NCBI GenBank assembly: GCA_023426545.1
Contig: JAFAAN010000175.1
Coordinates: forward strand, 124,001-188,000
From: Pseudomonadota bacterium
GTDB lineage: Bacteria > Myxococcota > Myxococcia > Myxococcales > Myxococcaceae
Reading direction: 5' to 3'
DNA length: 64,000 nt
In this document: positions 45,483-54,547 of the stretch, piece after piece
How positions within the stretch are numbered: the first letter of the stretch is position 1
Layout of the letters: each line of letters opens with the position of its first letter
Translations under genes and position numbers: made by a program
Notes under the pieces: generated by a model
Database searches by the model: none
Seen by the model: the letters and a program-made list of their open reading frames with translations, nothing else
Told to the model about the DNA's origin: nothing

Positions 45483-47761
45483 CACGCGACCTCGAGATTG
45501 AGTTCCGCCAGCGCCCGGGCAATCTGCTCGCGCGCTTCTTCCTCGGAGAGCTGGACAACGCGCTCCACCAGGCGCTGCTCGTCCTCGTCGACCGTGCTCG
45601 CGGCACCGGCCGGCGGCGGGCGGCTCCCATCACGCGCCTCCATCAGCGACAGCAGCCGCTTCGCCAGCGGCTCCAGGCGAGGCAGCTCGAAGAGGAGCGT
45701 GGTCGAGAGCGGCAGCTCCAGCGCCCGGGAGAGCCGCTCCTTCAACTGCGTGGCGCCGATGGAGTTGAGGCCAAGCTCGAAGAAGGTTCGTCCCTGGACG
45801 TCGAGCGCAGCCGGGTCCACCTCCAGCACCTCCGCGAGGTGCCCGCGCAGGAACGCCCGCATCTGCGCCTCTCCACGAATCACGGGCACGGCGCGGGCAT
45901 CGCCCGCCGTCCGCGCCGCGGCCTGGAGCAATGCGGCGGCATCCGGGCGCGGGGCCATGGGCGGGCGGCAGACCTCCTCGGGAGAGAGCCACTCGGGCCA
46001 CAGGCGCTGACGCTGGAAGGGATACCCGGGGAGGCTCACGCAGCGCCCGTCCCGCACCGGGAGCCCGTCCCGGGACAGCTCCCCTCCCTCGACGAAGGCT
46101 CGCGCCGCCGCCACCCAGCGCTCCGGCAGGCCCCCCTGCGCGAGGACTGTGTCCTCGGGCGAACGCGCGAGCGCGTCCAGGCGCTCCACCACCCCATCAC
46201 GGCGCTCGGCGATGACCACCGCTCGGTAACGGTGGTGCTGCCGCTTGAACGCGGCCGTGAAGCAGATGTCATCCAGCGACGCCTCGGGCGCCGTGGCGAG
46301 GAAGTCCCGCAGCTGGAGCGCACGCTGACGGAGTGCCTCCCGGGTGAGCCCCGAGAGCACCAGGACGTGACCCGGAACATCCTCCGTCTGGCGCTCCACG
46401 GGCGCACACGCAGGGGCAGCCTCCAGGACGACGAAGCCATTGGCGCCGCCCAGGGAGGTGGACACGATGCCTGCCCGGGGAAGCGCCCCCGCGCCGCGCT
46501 CTGGCCAGGGCTCCCGTTCCGACTGGATGCGCAGGCCCAGCTGCTCGAACGCAATCAACGGGTTGGGCGCGTCCACGTGAATCGTCGCCGGCAAGGTGCG
46601 GTGGTGCAGGGACAGACACACCTTGATGAACTGCGCGATGCCCGCGGCCGCCCCCAGGTAGCCCAGGTTGTTGCTGATGGCGCCGAGACGACACGGGAAC
46701 GTCCGCTGTGTCCCGAGCGCCGCGCCAATCGCATCCGCCTCGGCAGCGTCCCCCTTCAGGAAGGACGAGCCGTGCAGCTCGATGTAGTCGAGGCTGGAAG
46801 CCTCCACCCCGCCGTGCTCGCATGCCTGACGGATGACGTCCGCCTGCGCCGAGGCGCTCGGGGCCATGATCCACTCATTGCGGCCATTGTGGTTGACCGC
46901 GCTGCCGCGAATCACCGCGTACACGCGGTCTCTGGCATCGACCTGGGACAAGCGCTTGAGCACCACCACGCCCGCCCCCTCGCCGCGCACATAGCCGTCA
47001 GCCTGCGCATCCAGCGTCCGGCACTGGCCCCGCTCCGAGAACACGCCCGCCTGCGACAGCATGATGCTGCTGTCCGGCGACAGCATCAACTCCACCCCGC
47101 CCGCCAGGGCCAGCTCCACCTCGCCCAGCATCAGGCTGCGGCAGGCCTCGTGAAGCGCGACCGTCGACGAGGCACACCCCACGCTCGACACGGTGCTGGG
47201 CCCCCGGAGGTCGAACGCATAGGACAGTCGATTGGCGGCGAACGAAGCGGTCGTCCCGAGGACGGCATAGCCATCCAGCGCCGACCAGTCCCGGACCAGC
47301 ATCCGCTGGAAGTCGCTGAAGTTGACGCCCATGAAGACACCAGCCCGGCTCCCTCGAAGCGACTCGAAGGGAAGGCCCGCGTCCTCCAGGGCGTTCCACG
47401 CGCACTCGAACAGCAGGCGGTGCTGGGGATCCATCTGACGCAGCTCTCGCTTGGAGAGCCGGAAGGCCGTGGGGTCCGCGGACTCCACATCCTCGATCAG
47501 ACCCGCGCGGCGGTTGCGAATCCTTCCCGGCTGGTCCAGGGCGGGGTCATAGAGAGACTCCAGCGGCCAGCGCCCGGGCGGAATCTCCCCTGTCGCATCA
47601 ACCCCATCACACAGCATCCGCCAAAGCGCATCGGGGCTGTCTGACATGGGGAAACGCAGCCCCAGGCCAATGACAGCAATGGGCTCGCACCACATTGGGA
47701 CACAGCTCCGCTGACGGCCTGAAAGCCGATCAGAGTCTTCGTTTGTTTGAACTTCAATCAT
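45482..47761 (-). CDS. KS-ACP didomain, probable starter-transfer protein
   Basis: The product has 759 residues from the ATG at 47761 (a TTG at 47767 is the alternative). KS about 25-450: the nucleophile is Cys196 in VGCASS, the first His is His330 in ELHGSSF (normally HGTGT), and the second His of the NIGH motif is Tyr368 (NNLGYLGAAAG). Ketosynthases lacking this His cannot decarboxylate malonate properly and act as transfer (KS0) domains. There is no AT: residues 450-620 hold only linker, including the post-AT PGYPFQRQRLW segment. ACP with Ser666 in LGLNSIG, then an acidic C-terminal docking region 715-759. Being the first synthase gene of the run, it most likely takes pyrrole-2-carboxyl from the free carrier and presents it to the next module. 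Confidence 0.93.
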   Translation of the reverse strand: MIEVQTNEDSDRLSGRQRSCVPMWCEPIAVIGLGLRFPMSDSPDALWRMLCDGVDATGEIPPGRWPLESLYDPALDQPGRIRNRRAGLIEDVESADPTAFRLSKRELRQMDPQHRLLFECAWNALEDAGLPFESLRGSRAGVFMGVNFSDFQRMLVRDWSALDGYAVLGTTASFAANRLSYAFDLRGPSTVSSVGCASSTVALHEACRSLMLGEVELALAGGVELMLSPDSSIMLSQAGVFSERGQCRTLDAQADGYVRGEGAGVVVLKRLSQVDARDRVYAVIRGSAVNHNGRNEWIMAPSASAQADVIRQACEHGGVEASSLDYIELHGSSFLKGDAAEADAIGAALGTQRTFPCRLGAISNNLGYLGAAAGIAQFIKVCLSLHHRTLPATIHVDAPNPLIAFEQLGLRIQSEREPWPERGAGALPRAGIVSTSLGGANGFVVLEAAPACAPVERQTEDVPGHVLVLSGLTREALRQRALQLRDFLATAPEASLDDICFTAAFKRQHHRYRAVVIAERRDGVVERLDALARSPEDTVLAQGGLPERWVAAARAFVEGGELSRDGLPVRDGRCVSLPGYPFQRQRLWPEWLSPEEVCRPPMAPRPDAAALLQAAARTAGDARAVPVIRGEAQMRAFLRGHLAEVLEVDPAALDVQGRTFFELGLNSIGATQLKERLSRALELPLSTTLLFELPRLEPLAKRLLSLMEARDGSRPPPAGAASTVDEDEQRLVERVVQLSEEEAREQIARALAELNLEVA

Positions 47762-47773
47762 GACCAACGAACA

Positions 47774-50344
47774 TCAATAGAGACACAGGTTGGGCACATC
47801 CCTCGCGGCCTCCGGGCCGCTTCCCGTTGTCTGAGAATTTCGCGGAGCGAGTCCCCCATCCTCCACCACGGACAGATCCGCGAAATCGAACAGCGCGTGC
47901 TTGTACAGCTTGATGCGGGGGCTCAAACCCTCGGGCCCGACGCGGATCGCGACGAACTTCGCGTAGTCGGTCTGCATCATCCGCTCGAAGTCACGCACAG
48001 CTCGAGCGGCGGAGGGTGGATACCCGAATCGGGCAATGGCCTCCAGGACCGCGGAGGTCTGGGTCCCGCTGAAGATGAAGTTGACCCGCTTGGGCTGGGA
48101 TTGGAGCTCGGACGCTTCGATGGCGACCTGGGTCATCTTGTCCGCGGAGCGCTCCCACAGCAGGTCATTCAGTTGCTTGATCCGCTCCAGCTCCGAATCA
48201 GACACGCCCATCCCCTGGAGGAAGCGCCACAGCTCCGAGCCCGGCTGGAACGGGGGCCGCTTGTCGTCGAAGCGCACCAGGTACATCTTCGACTCGACGG
48301 TCCCGTCCTCCTGGAAGCTCAGCCCCAGGAACAGCGGGAAGTACTCGTTCGCCAGCGCGCTGGCATGGGCCTTCACCCGCTCCGCGAGCATGCCCACCCG
48401 GAAGCGCTCCGGGAGCCGGGTCATCGCCTCCTCGAAGCCGGTGTGCCCGCGCAGCGGGTCGAAGTGCCAGCTCGATGCAATCGAATACCGCGTGGTGCTC
48501 CCCGGCTTGAACTCCGCCCGCACCATGCCCAGGTCCGAGGGCCGGAACGTCTCGCAGATGGCGACGGAGCGCTCCACCCCTTCGTTGGAGATGCCGATCC
48601 GGCGGGTGTATTCCCTGAAGGCCCGCGTCACCGTCTGGTTGTCGCTGTAGAGCATGAAGCCCAGGCCACGCTCCTCCACGTTGAAGGAGAGCTCGATGAG
48701 CGCCTTCTTCGCGGCGCCCAGGCCCTGGAATGGCAGCCAGAACTCCAGGAACTTGCGGACCTCGCCAGCCTCGCCCAGCAGGTTCTGCGACTTGAGCGCA
48801 TCCCGCACGAACCAGCCCATCGACTTGTCCGGCGTCCACATCGCCTCGGTGTCGAAGTGGCAGAGGCGATCTCTCGGCCCCACCTTCTCCGGCGCCGCCA
48901 GGTTGGCCAGGACGCGGCCCGCGTAGCGCAGGCCCAGCGCCACCCGGCTCGCCGGCCACAGGACGCCCTCACGTACCGGCTCCTCCGCGCTCGGGGCGGT
49001 CTTCTTCCGCCAGGCCCGCTTCGCGAGCCGCATGGCGATGTCCGGTCGCAGCAGGAACTCCGGCCCCGCCTGGACGTGCATCAGCTTGAGGAACTCCCGG
49101 TAGACCTCGGGATGCGCATGGTTCAGCGCGTAGAGCTCCTCCACGTACCACTGGGCCAGCTTGACGAGCCGCGTCCGCTCCCCGGGCACGTGGACATGCC
49201 GCATGGCCTCCGCGCTGACGAAGAACCAGAGCCCCCGCAGCCACTGCGCGCCCCTGCGCAGGTAGTCAGTCGTCCACGCCTGCGTCACCGCCTCCAGGCT
49301 GTCGAGCTGGTGCAGCGCCTCGTTCAGGACGTTGGCTTCCAGCATCGCTACGGACATGCCCTGGCCGAAGACGGGATCGAAGTAGCACCAGGCGTCTCCC
49401 AGGACGAGCAGCCCCGCCGGGAAATCCGGCAGGCGCTCGAAGTGGCGCCACCGCACGTCCGGCACCCGGTAGACATGGACGTCCGAGGCGGGCCGGGCGT
49501 CCTTGATGGCTTCGTAGATGTCCGGCTCGCGCAGGCTCCGGGCGAACTCCACGAAGCCGCTCTCCTCGCGCGACGGGTGGTGCTCTCCGTAGCCGAACAG
49601 GGATACGATCCAGCGGTTTCCCTCGACCTCCTGCATCGCCCCGCCCCGCGGCGCCTCCGGCGGCAGCGGCGTCACCCACAGCCCCCGCCAGTCCCTGGCC
49701 GTCGCGGGCCGCTCGAAGAGCCGCGACACGTAGCAGAGGTTGATGGGCAGCCGGCTCTCCTCCAGCGGGCCGTGGCCCAGGTCCGCCAGCCACTTGCCCA
49801 GCTGCGAGCCCCGGCCGCTCGCGTCGACGACGACGCTGGCCAGCCGGTTCGTCACCGCGCCCCCCGCCGACTGACGGTCAACGGTCTGCACGCCCAGGAT
49901 GCGCCGTCCATCCGGCGTCGCCAGCAGCGCACGCACGGCGGTCGACTCCAGAATCTCCACGTTGGCGAAGGCCCGGACCCGCCGGCGCAGCGCGCGCTCC
50001 AGCGAGGCGCGCGTCTGGGGATACAGCACGATGCCGCTCGGCTCGCGCGGCATCCAGTCTCCGAACTGGAGCCACCGCAGGTCCTTCGTGAAGTCGAAGG
50101 GCTCGATGCCCGCCGCCTTCATCTCATCGAGGAGGCCCGGGAAGTACTGCTCCAGCAGGTCCACGCCCCGCCGCAACAGGACATGGATGTGATGGGCCTG
50201 GGGCGCCCCCTGGCGTGGGCCATCCTCGAGCACGTCCCGCTCGATGAGGGTGACGCGCTCGAAATGATCTGCGAGCACACGGGCCGCGCTCAGCCCGCCA
50301 ATGCTCGCACCGATGACAATGGCGTTCCCGGGAAGTTTGTTCAT
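47774..50344 (-). CDS. Large FAD-dependent oxidoreductase with unknown C-terminal half
   Basis: The product has 856 residues. The N-terminal half is a group A flavoprotein monooxygenase-like unit: dinucleotide-binding VIGASIGGLSAARVL (9-23), an early Glu-Arg pair (LIERD), VVVDASGRGS near residue 175 and the second FAD motif GDAWCYFDPVFGQGMSVAM near residue 315-335. Residues about 480-856 are not part of that family; they contain repeated strand-like phrases such as FFLGLSF...KMYL and FVAIRVG...RIKLYKH whose identity I do not know. Geranylgeranyl-reductase and halogenase-like relatives share the N-terminal fold, but the halogenase WxWxIP motif is not seen. It sits 12 bp before the starter KS-ACP gene. 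Oxidation of the oxazoline or tailoring of the polyene are possible roles; neither is shown by the sequence. Confidence 0.85.
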   Translation of the reverse strand: MNKLPGNAIVIGASIGGLSAARVLADHFERVTLIERDVLEDGPRQGAPQAHHIHVLLRRGVDLLEQYFPGLLDEMKAAGIEPFDFTKDLRWLQFGDWMPREPSGIVLYPQTRASLERALRRRVRAFANVEILESTAVRALLATPDGRRILGVQTVDRQSAGGAVTNRLASVVVDASGRGSQLGKWLADLGHGPLEESRLPINLCYVSRLFERPATARDWRGLWVTPLPPEAPRGGAMQEVEGNRWIVSLFGYGEHHPSREESGFVEFARSLREPDIYEAIKDARPASDVHVYRVPDVRWRHFERLPDFPAGLLVLGDAWCYFDPVFGQGMSVAMLEANVLNEALHQLDSLEAVTQAWTTDYLRRGAQWLRGLWFFVSAEAMRHVHVPGERTRLVKLAQWYVEELYALNHAHPEVYREFLKLMHVQAGPEFLLRPDIAMRLAKRAWRKKTAPSAEEPVREGVLWPASRVALGLRYAGRVLANLAAPEKVGPRDRLCHFDTEAMWTPDKSMGWFVRDALKSQNLLGEAGEVRKFLEFWLPFQGLGAAKKALIELSFNVEERGLGFMLYSDNQTVTRAFREYTRRIGISNEGVERSVAICETFRPSDLGMVRAEFKPGSTTRYSIASSWHFDPLRGHTGFEEAMTRLPERFRVGMLAERVKAHASALANEYFPLFLGLSFQEDGTVESKMYLVRFDDKRPPFQPGSELWRFLQGMGVSDSELERIKQLNDLLWERSADKMTQVAIEASELQSQPKRVNFIFSGTQTSAVLEAIARFGYPPSAARAVRDFERMMQTDYAKFVAIRVGPEGLSPRIKLYKHALFDFADLSVVEDGGLAPRNSQTTGSGPEAARDVPNLCLY

Positions 50345-50372
50345 GACATGTCCCGCCTCTCGCGAGGGCCGC

Positions 50373-51758
50373 TCAGGCCGTCGCCTGCTGTCCGGTCAGA
50401 TGGGCCAGGATGAGGTCGTGGACTTGCGTCGCGTGGAGAGTGTCTGCCTCGAGCAGCCCGGCATTCCGGGTCATCAACACAGGTGAGCGCTCGGGGGTGG
50501 AGAGCAGTCCATGGGCCCCCTTGAGCAGCGAGCCGTCCGTCGAGACGACCTCCAGCCGCGTGCGCAGGCCCAGCTTCTCCTTGAGGAGGCTGCCCCCCAC
50601 ATCGAGCATGCGGAGCCCCAGCTCGGGGTCCACGAACATCTCCAGCGGGTCGTACCCGGGCTTGCGGAAGATATCCACGGTGCGCGCGTAGTCCGGCGCC
50701 CGGCGCTCATCGAGCCAGTAGAAGTAGGTGAACCAGGCATCCGGCTCGGCCAGGGCGACGAGCTCGCCCGAGCGCGGGTGGTCCAGGTGGTTCGCCCGCT
50801 TGCCCTCGGCGTCGAGCACCTGGGCCACCCCTGGCTCGGCCTCCACCAGCGCCTTCACCTCGTCCAGCAACGCCGGGTCACGGACGTAGATGTGCGCGAC
50901 CTGCATGTCCGCGACCGCGAACGCGTCGCTGCCGCTGGGGTAGACCATGTCGCGGCCCGCTTCCTCGCGGATGGCCAGCCAGCCCCTGCGGCGGAAGAGG
51001 CGGTTCAGGTGGACGGGCCGGGAGACGGGCGTGGCACCGAACTCCGAGAGGATGATGACCTGGACACCGCGCGCCTCGTAGAAGGCGATGAGCCGCCCGA
51101 CGACGGCGTCGATCTCCTGGAGGCTCTTGTGAATCTCCCGCGCGTCCGGGCCGAACGTGTGGGGCGTGTAGTCCAGGTGTGGCAGGAAGACGAGTGACAG
51201 CGTGGGGCTGTGCCGCCGCTCCAGCCACATCGCGACGTCCGCGATCCACTCCGACGAGCGGATGCTGTAGCGAGGTCCCCAATAGTCATACGCGGGGAAG
51301 TTCCCCAGGGCCTCGACGAGCGGCTCGCGCAGATGGAGCGGCTCCGTGAAGACGTCCGGCAGCACGCGCCCATCCGAGGTGAAGGACGGCTGCGGCGTGA
51401 CGGCGTAGTCCGCCTTCGAATACATGTTCATGAACCAGCACACGCGGGCACAGGTGAAGCTGGGGTCCAGCCGGCGCGCCGCGTCCCAGAGCTGCGGCGC
51501 CTGCACCAGCCCGTCCGTCTGGGGCCAGAAGCGGACCTCGCCCAGCTCCCGGTGCAGCCAGCCATCCGCGACGATGCCGTGCTCGCTCGGGTACTTTCCC
51601 GTCAGGAACGTCGCCTGCATCGTGCAGTTCAGCGCCGGCAGGACGGGCTGAAGCGTGACCATCCGCCCCTGTCCCGCGAAGGCCTGCATGTTTGGCGCCG
51701 AGGGCCCGATGTATCTCGCACAGAGCCCAGGCAGGTCCAAGACGACGCAACGTTCCAT
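50373..51758 (-). CDS. Alkaline-phosphatase-superfamily phosphodiesterase-like protein
   Basis: The product has 461 residues from the ATG at 51758; a GTG at 51797 overlapping the peptidase stop is the alternative. The N-terminus VVLDLPGLCARYIGPSAPNM, then LPALNCTMQATFLTGKYPSEHGIVADGW, matches the type I phosphodiesterase/nucleotide pyrophosphatase branch: the metal-binding Asp is in the first strand and the Thr nucleophile is in the CTMQATF region. A later HLDYTPHTFGPD and SEFGATPV carry further Asp/His ligands. No signal peptide is seen, so it is probably cytoplasmic. Members hydrolyse phosphate di- or monoesters; some sit in secondary-metabolite or prenoid-related operons with unknown substrate. 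Here it lies between the M20 peptidase and the FAD oxidoreductase, all within the same transcription run. Confidence 0.88.
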   Translation of the reverse strand: MERCVVLDLPGLCARYIGPSAPNMQAFAGQGRMVTLQPVLPALNCTMQATFLTGKYPSEHGIVADGWLHRELGEVRFWPQTDGLVQAPQLWDAARRLDPSFTCARVCWFMNMYSKADYAVTPQPSFTSDGRVLPDVFTEPLHLREPLVEALGNFPAYDYWGPRYSIRSSEWIADVAMWLERRHSPTLSLVFLPHLDYTPHTFGPDAREIHKSLQEIDAVVGRLIAFYEARGVQVIILSEFGATPVSRPVHLNRLFRRRGWLAIREEAGRDMVYPSGSDAFAVADMQVAHIYVRDPALLDEVKALVEAEPGVAQVLDAEGKRANHLDHPRSGELVALAEPDAWFTYFYWLDERRAPDYARTVDIFRKPGYDPLEMFVDPELGLRMLDVGGSLLKEKLGLRTRLEVVSTDGSLLKGAHGLLSTPERSPVLMTRNAGLLEADTLHATQVHDLILAHLTGQQATA

Positions 51759-51793
51759 GCCCAGAGCAAACTGCTCGCACGGCAACCAGTCAA

Positions 51794-53206
51794 TCACCGA
51801 CCAGGTTGGGCCATGGCTGTGTCTGTCGAGCTCAAACGGCCTGCTGTCATTATCAGCCGCATGTAGAAAGTTACCGCGGCCCCTAGCTGCGGAATTCCAA
51901 CACGCTCGTTCGTGCCATGAATGAGTGACAGTTCACCCGGCCCAATGGGTAGTGGGGTGAAGCGCAACACACTATCTGTGAGCGCCTGAAAATAGACCGA
52001 ATCGGTGCACGCGGAGACCAGATAGGGCACCACCAGGGTCCCGGGATTCGCCTGCTCGATGGTCGTCTTCAGCAGGTGGTAGGCCTCCCCGTCCATGTTG
52101 GACACGGGGGACGCCTCACGCGAGGGCTCCACCACCCGGACCTCGGCCTCGGAGCCCACCACACGGCGGATGCGCTCGAGCACGGCGCGCACGGTGTCTA
52201 CGAAGTGCAGGCGCAGATTGAGCACCGCCCGGGCGCGCTGCGGCAGCACGTTCTCCTTCTCCCCGCAGCACACCACGGTGTGCGCCAGCGTCGTGTGGAA
52301 CAGCGCGGACGAGGCGGGAATGCGCCCCAGGAGCTGTTCGAGGAAGGGTCGGGTCCACCGGATGTAACGGAAGAGCAGGCGCTGTATGGGGCCGGACTCG
52401 GGCCCCAGCGTTTCGAGCATCCGCTGGGTGGACGGGTCCATCGCGTTGCGAAACCTCAGTCTTCCCAGGCGTTTGAGGAGGGTGAAGAGCTTGCCAATGG
52501 CGAGCCGCTTGAACGGGAGCGGCGCCGAGGCGTGGCCCCCCTCCCCCCGAGTGGAGACCTCCACCACCAGGAGCCCCTTCTCCGCCACGCCAATCACCGC
52601 GATGTCCTTGGCCACGCCCGGGAAGAGCGGGCCCGCGAGCCCGCCTCCTTCGTCGCCGCTGAAGAAGAGGCGGACGCCCCGGGACGCAAGCAGCTCCGCG
52701 ATGCGCCGGCTGCCCTCCAGTCCGCCGTTCTCCTCGTCGTGTCCGAAGGCGAAGTAGATGGTGCGCTCCGGCTGGTGGCCCTCCTGGATGAGCTGCTCGG
52801 CGGCCTCCAGCAGCGTCACCAGCGCGCCCTTCATGTCGAGCGCCCCGCGCCCCCACACCTGGTCCTCCGCGATGGCCCCCGCGAAGGGAGGATGCGACCA
52901 GTCAGGTTCGGTCCGCGGCTCCACCGGCACCACGTCCATGTGCGCCAGGAACAGGACCGGGTCGAGCGAGGTATCGGAGCCCTGCCAGGTGAACAGCAGG
53001 CTGTACTCCCCCACCACCTCGCGCTTCGCCACCGCGGAGAAGGCGGGATAGGCGCTGCTCAGCCACTCCCGGAACGCGACGAGCGCGCGATGTGACTCAT
53101 TGCGTTTCGTTTCATCCGAACCCACTGGATAGGAAATGGTCCGGTGGCGGATGGCTTCCGACAGCTTCCGCGCGACCACTTGCACATCAATTTCGGGCAG
53201 GCGCAT
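51794..53206 (-). CDS. M20-family metallopeptidase
   Basis: The product has 470 residues from the ATG at 53206. Codons between 53239 and 53206 have AT-rich third positions and look like promoter, so the GTG at 53239 is unlikely. Di-zinc M20 ligands are visible: HMDVVPV (His89, Asp91), GRGALDMKG (Asp124), GHDEENGG (Glu158 base, Glu159 ligand) and a late IHGTNER His. The layout resembles carboxypeptidase S/PM20D1-type enzymes, which hydrolyse or form N-acyl amino acids. That is notable, because the pathway end product would be an N-acyl-asparagine: this enzyme could cleave or recycle it, or process a precursor. It is the first gene of the long minus-strand run and is divergent from the prolyl dehydrogenase gene. 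Confidence 0.92.
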   Translation of the reverse strand: MRLPEIDVQVVARKLSEAIRHRTISYPVGSDETKRNESHRALVAFREWLSSAYPAFSAVAKREVVGEYSLLFTWQGSDTSLDPVLFLAHMDVVPVEPRTEPDWSHPPFAGAIAEDQVWGRGALDMKGALVTLLEAAEQLIQEGHQPERTIYFAFGHDEENGGLEGSRRIAELLASRGVRLFFSGDEGGGLAGPLFPGVAKDIAVIGVAEKGLLVVEVSTRGEGGHASAPLPFKRLAIGKLFTLLKRLGRLRFRNAMDPSTQRMLETLGPESGPIQRLLFRYIRWTRPFLEQLLGRIPASSALFHTTLAHTVVCCGEKENVLPQRARAVLNLRLHFVDTVRAVLERIRRVVGSEAEVRVVEPSREASPVSNMDGEAYHLLKTTIEQANPGTLVVPYLVSACTDSVYFQALTDSVLRFTPLPIGPGELSLIHGTNERVGIPQLGAAVTFYMRLIMTAGRLSSTDTAMAQPGR

Positions 53207-53407
53207 GCTGCAATAATAGTCTTCATCACTTAAATACACACGTCACACCGTCATCTCACAGGTCCTTGACGGTCCACGCCGGCGCACGTCAGACTTCTCC
53301 TGTATCCCTTTCAGCCTTCCTCTGCCCCCGGGGGCAGCCCGCGCGCGTGCGCAAGGCGTTCGCAGCGCGGCCCCCGGTCCTGTCACCCTTTGGAACGCCA
53401 GGAACCC
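53207..53407. promoter_or_regulatory. Divergent promoter region for both arms of the cluster
   Basis: On the minus strand TATTAT (53213-53218) lies 6 bp before the peptidase ATG in locally AT-rich DNA, the spacing expected for a -10 element driving a leaderless mRNA. On the plus strand a TTGACG near 53263 could serve the dehydrogenase gene, but no convincing -10 follows. This gap likely starts transcription of the roughly 45-kb synthase run. Confidence 0.4.
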
Positions 53408-54547
53408 ATGGACTTCAGTTGGACACCCGAGCAGGTGGAGCTTTACGACCGCGCCCTCGCGTTCGCGCGAGCCCAGCTCCCCGAGACGTCAAAGCCTACC
53501 AATCAAGTCTTGCCACGTGACTCATGGCAGCGATGTGGTGAGTTTGGCTTTCTGGGACTCTCCGTCCCCACGGCGCATGGCGGCCTGGGGCTGGACACGC
53601 TGACCACGGCCCGGGTGATGGAGGCCTTGGGCCGCGGCTGCGTGGACACCGGGCTGGTCTTCTCCGTCGGCGCCCACCTCTTCGCCTGCGTGATGCCCCT
53701 CCTGGAGGGCGGTGACGAGGCGCAGAAGGCCCGCTATCTCCCCCGGCTGTGCTCTGGCGAGTGGGTGGGGGCGAACGCCATCTCCGAGCCAGAAGCGGGC
53801 TCGGATGTCTTCGCCCTCAAGACGCGCGCGGTGCGCGACGGCGACGGCTACGTGCTCGACGGGGGGAAGAGCTACGTCACCAACGGCCCCTCCGCCAACG
53901 TGTTCCTCGTGTACGCCGCCACCCAGCCCGCCCACGGCTACATGGGCCTGAGCGCCTTCCTCGTCGAGAAGGACACGCCGGGGCTCACCGTGGGCCGGGC
54001 CTTCGAGAAGATGGGCCTGTCCACCTCGCCCATCGCGCCCATCTACCTGGAGGGCTGCCGCGTCCCGGAGTCCGCCCGGCTCGGCCCCGAGGGACAGGGC
54101 GCGGCGCTCTTCAAGCGCTCCATGCAGTGGGAGCGCGCCTGCCTCTTCGCCGCCTACGTGGGCGTCATGGAGCGGGTGCTCGAACAGACGGTGGACTTCG
54201 CGAGGACGCGCAAGCAGTTCAAGAAGGCGCTGGCGAAGAACCAGGCCATCTCCCACCGGCTCGCGGACATGAAGCAGCGGCTCGAAGCCTCGCGGCTCCT
54301 GCTGTACCAGGCGTGCTGGAAGATGGACCGCGGCCAGGAAGCGGCGATGGAGGTCTCCCTCGCGAAGCTGGCCATCAGCGAGGCCGCGATTCAATGCGGG
54401 CTGGACGCCATCCAGATTCACGGCGGCATGGGGTACGTGACGGAGACGGGCATCGAGCGCGTGCTCCGGGACGCCATTCCCAGCGCCATCTTCTCCGGCA
54501 CCTCCGAAATCCAGCGCGACATCATCGCCAACCAGCTCGGCCTATGA
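53408..54547 (+). CDS. Acyl-CoA-dehydrogenase-type prolyl-carrier dehydrogenase
   Basis: The product has 379 residues from the ATG at 53408 (AGGA a few bases upstream; a TTG at 53390 is the alternative). The flavin-dependent acyl-CoA dehydrogenase fold is clear: FGFLGLSVP, the FAD contact WVGANAISEPEAGSD, the C-terminal QIHGGMGYVTETGIERVLRDA with the catalytic base region, and the terminal FSGTSEIQRDIIANQLGL. It is fused by a 4-bp overlap (ATGA) to an adenylating enzyme with an L-proline pocket, the arrangement of pyrrole-2-carboxylate pathways (PltE/RedW/PigA type), where it removes four electrons from prolyl-S-carrier to give pyrrole-2-carboxyl. The carrier is probably the free protein at 8250-8510. 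Confidence in the fold is high; the proline role rests on the partner gene. Confidence 0.93.
   Translation: MDFSWTPEQVELYDRALAFARAQLPETSKPTNQVLPRDSWQRCGEFGFLGLSVPTAHGGLGLDTLTTARVMEALGRGCVDTGLVFSVGAHLFACVMPLLEGGDEAQKARYLPRLCSGEWVGANAISEPEAGSDVFALKTRAVRDGDGYVLDGGKSYVTNGPSANVFLVYAATQPAHGYMGLSAFLVEKDTPGLTVGRAFEKMGLSTSPIAPIYLEGCRVPESARLGPEGQGAALFKRSMQWERACLFAAYVGVMERVLEQTVDFARTRKQFKKALAKNQAISHRLADMKQRLEASRLLLYQACWKMDRGQEAAMEVSLAKLAISEAAIQCGLDAIQIHGGMGYVTETGIERVLRDAIPSAIFSGTSEIQRDIIANQLGL

Noticed and set aside
47774..50344. Flavin-dependent halogenase.
   Set aside because: The N-terminal FAD fold is compatible, but the WxWxIP motif of these halogenases is not visible.
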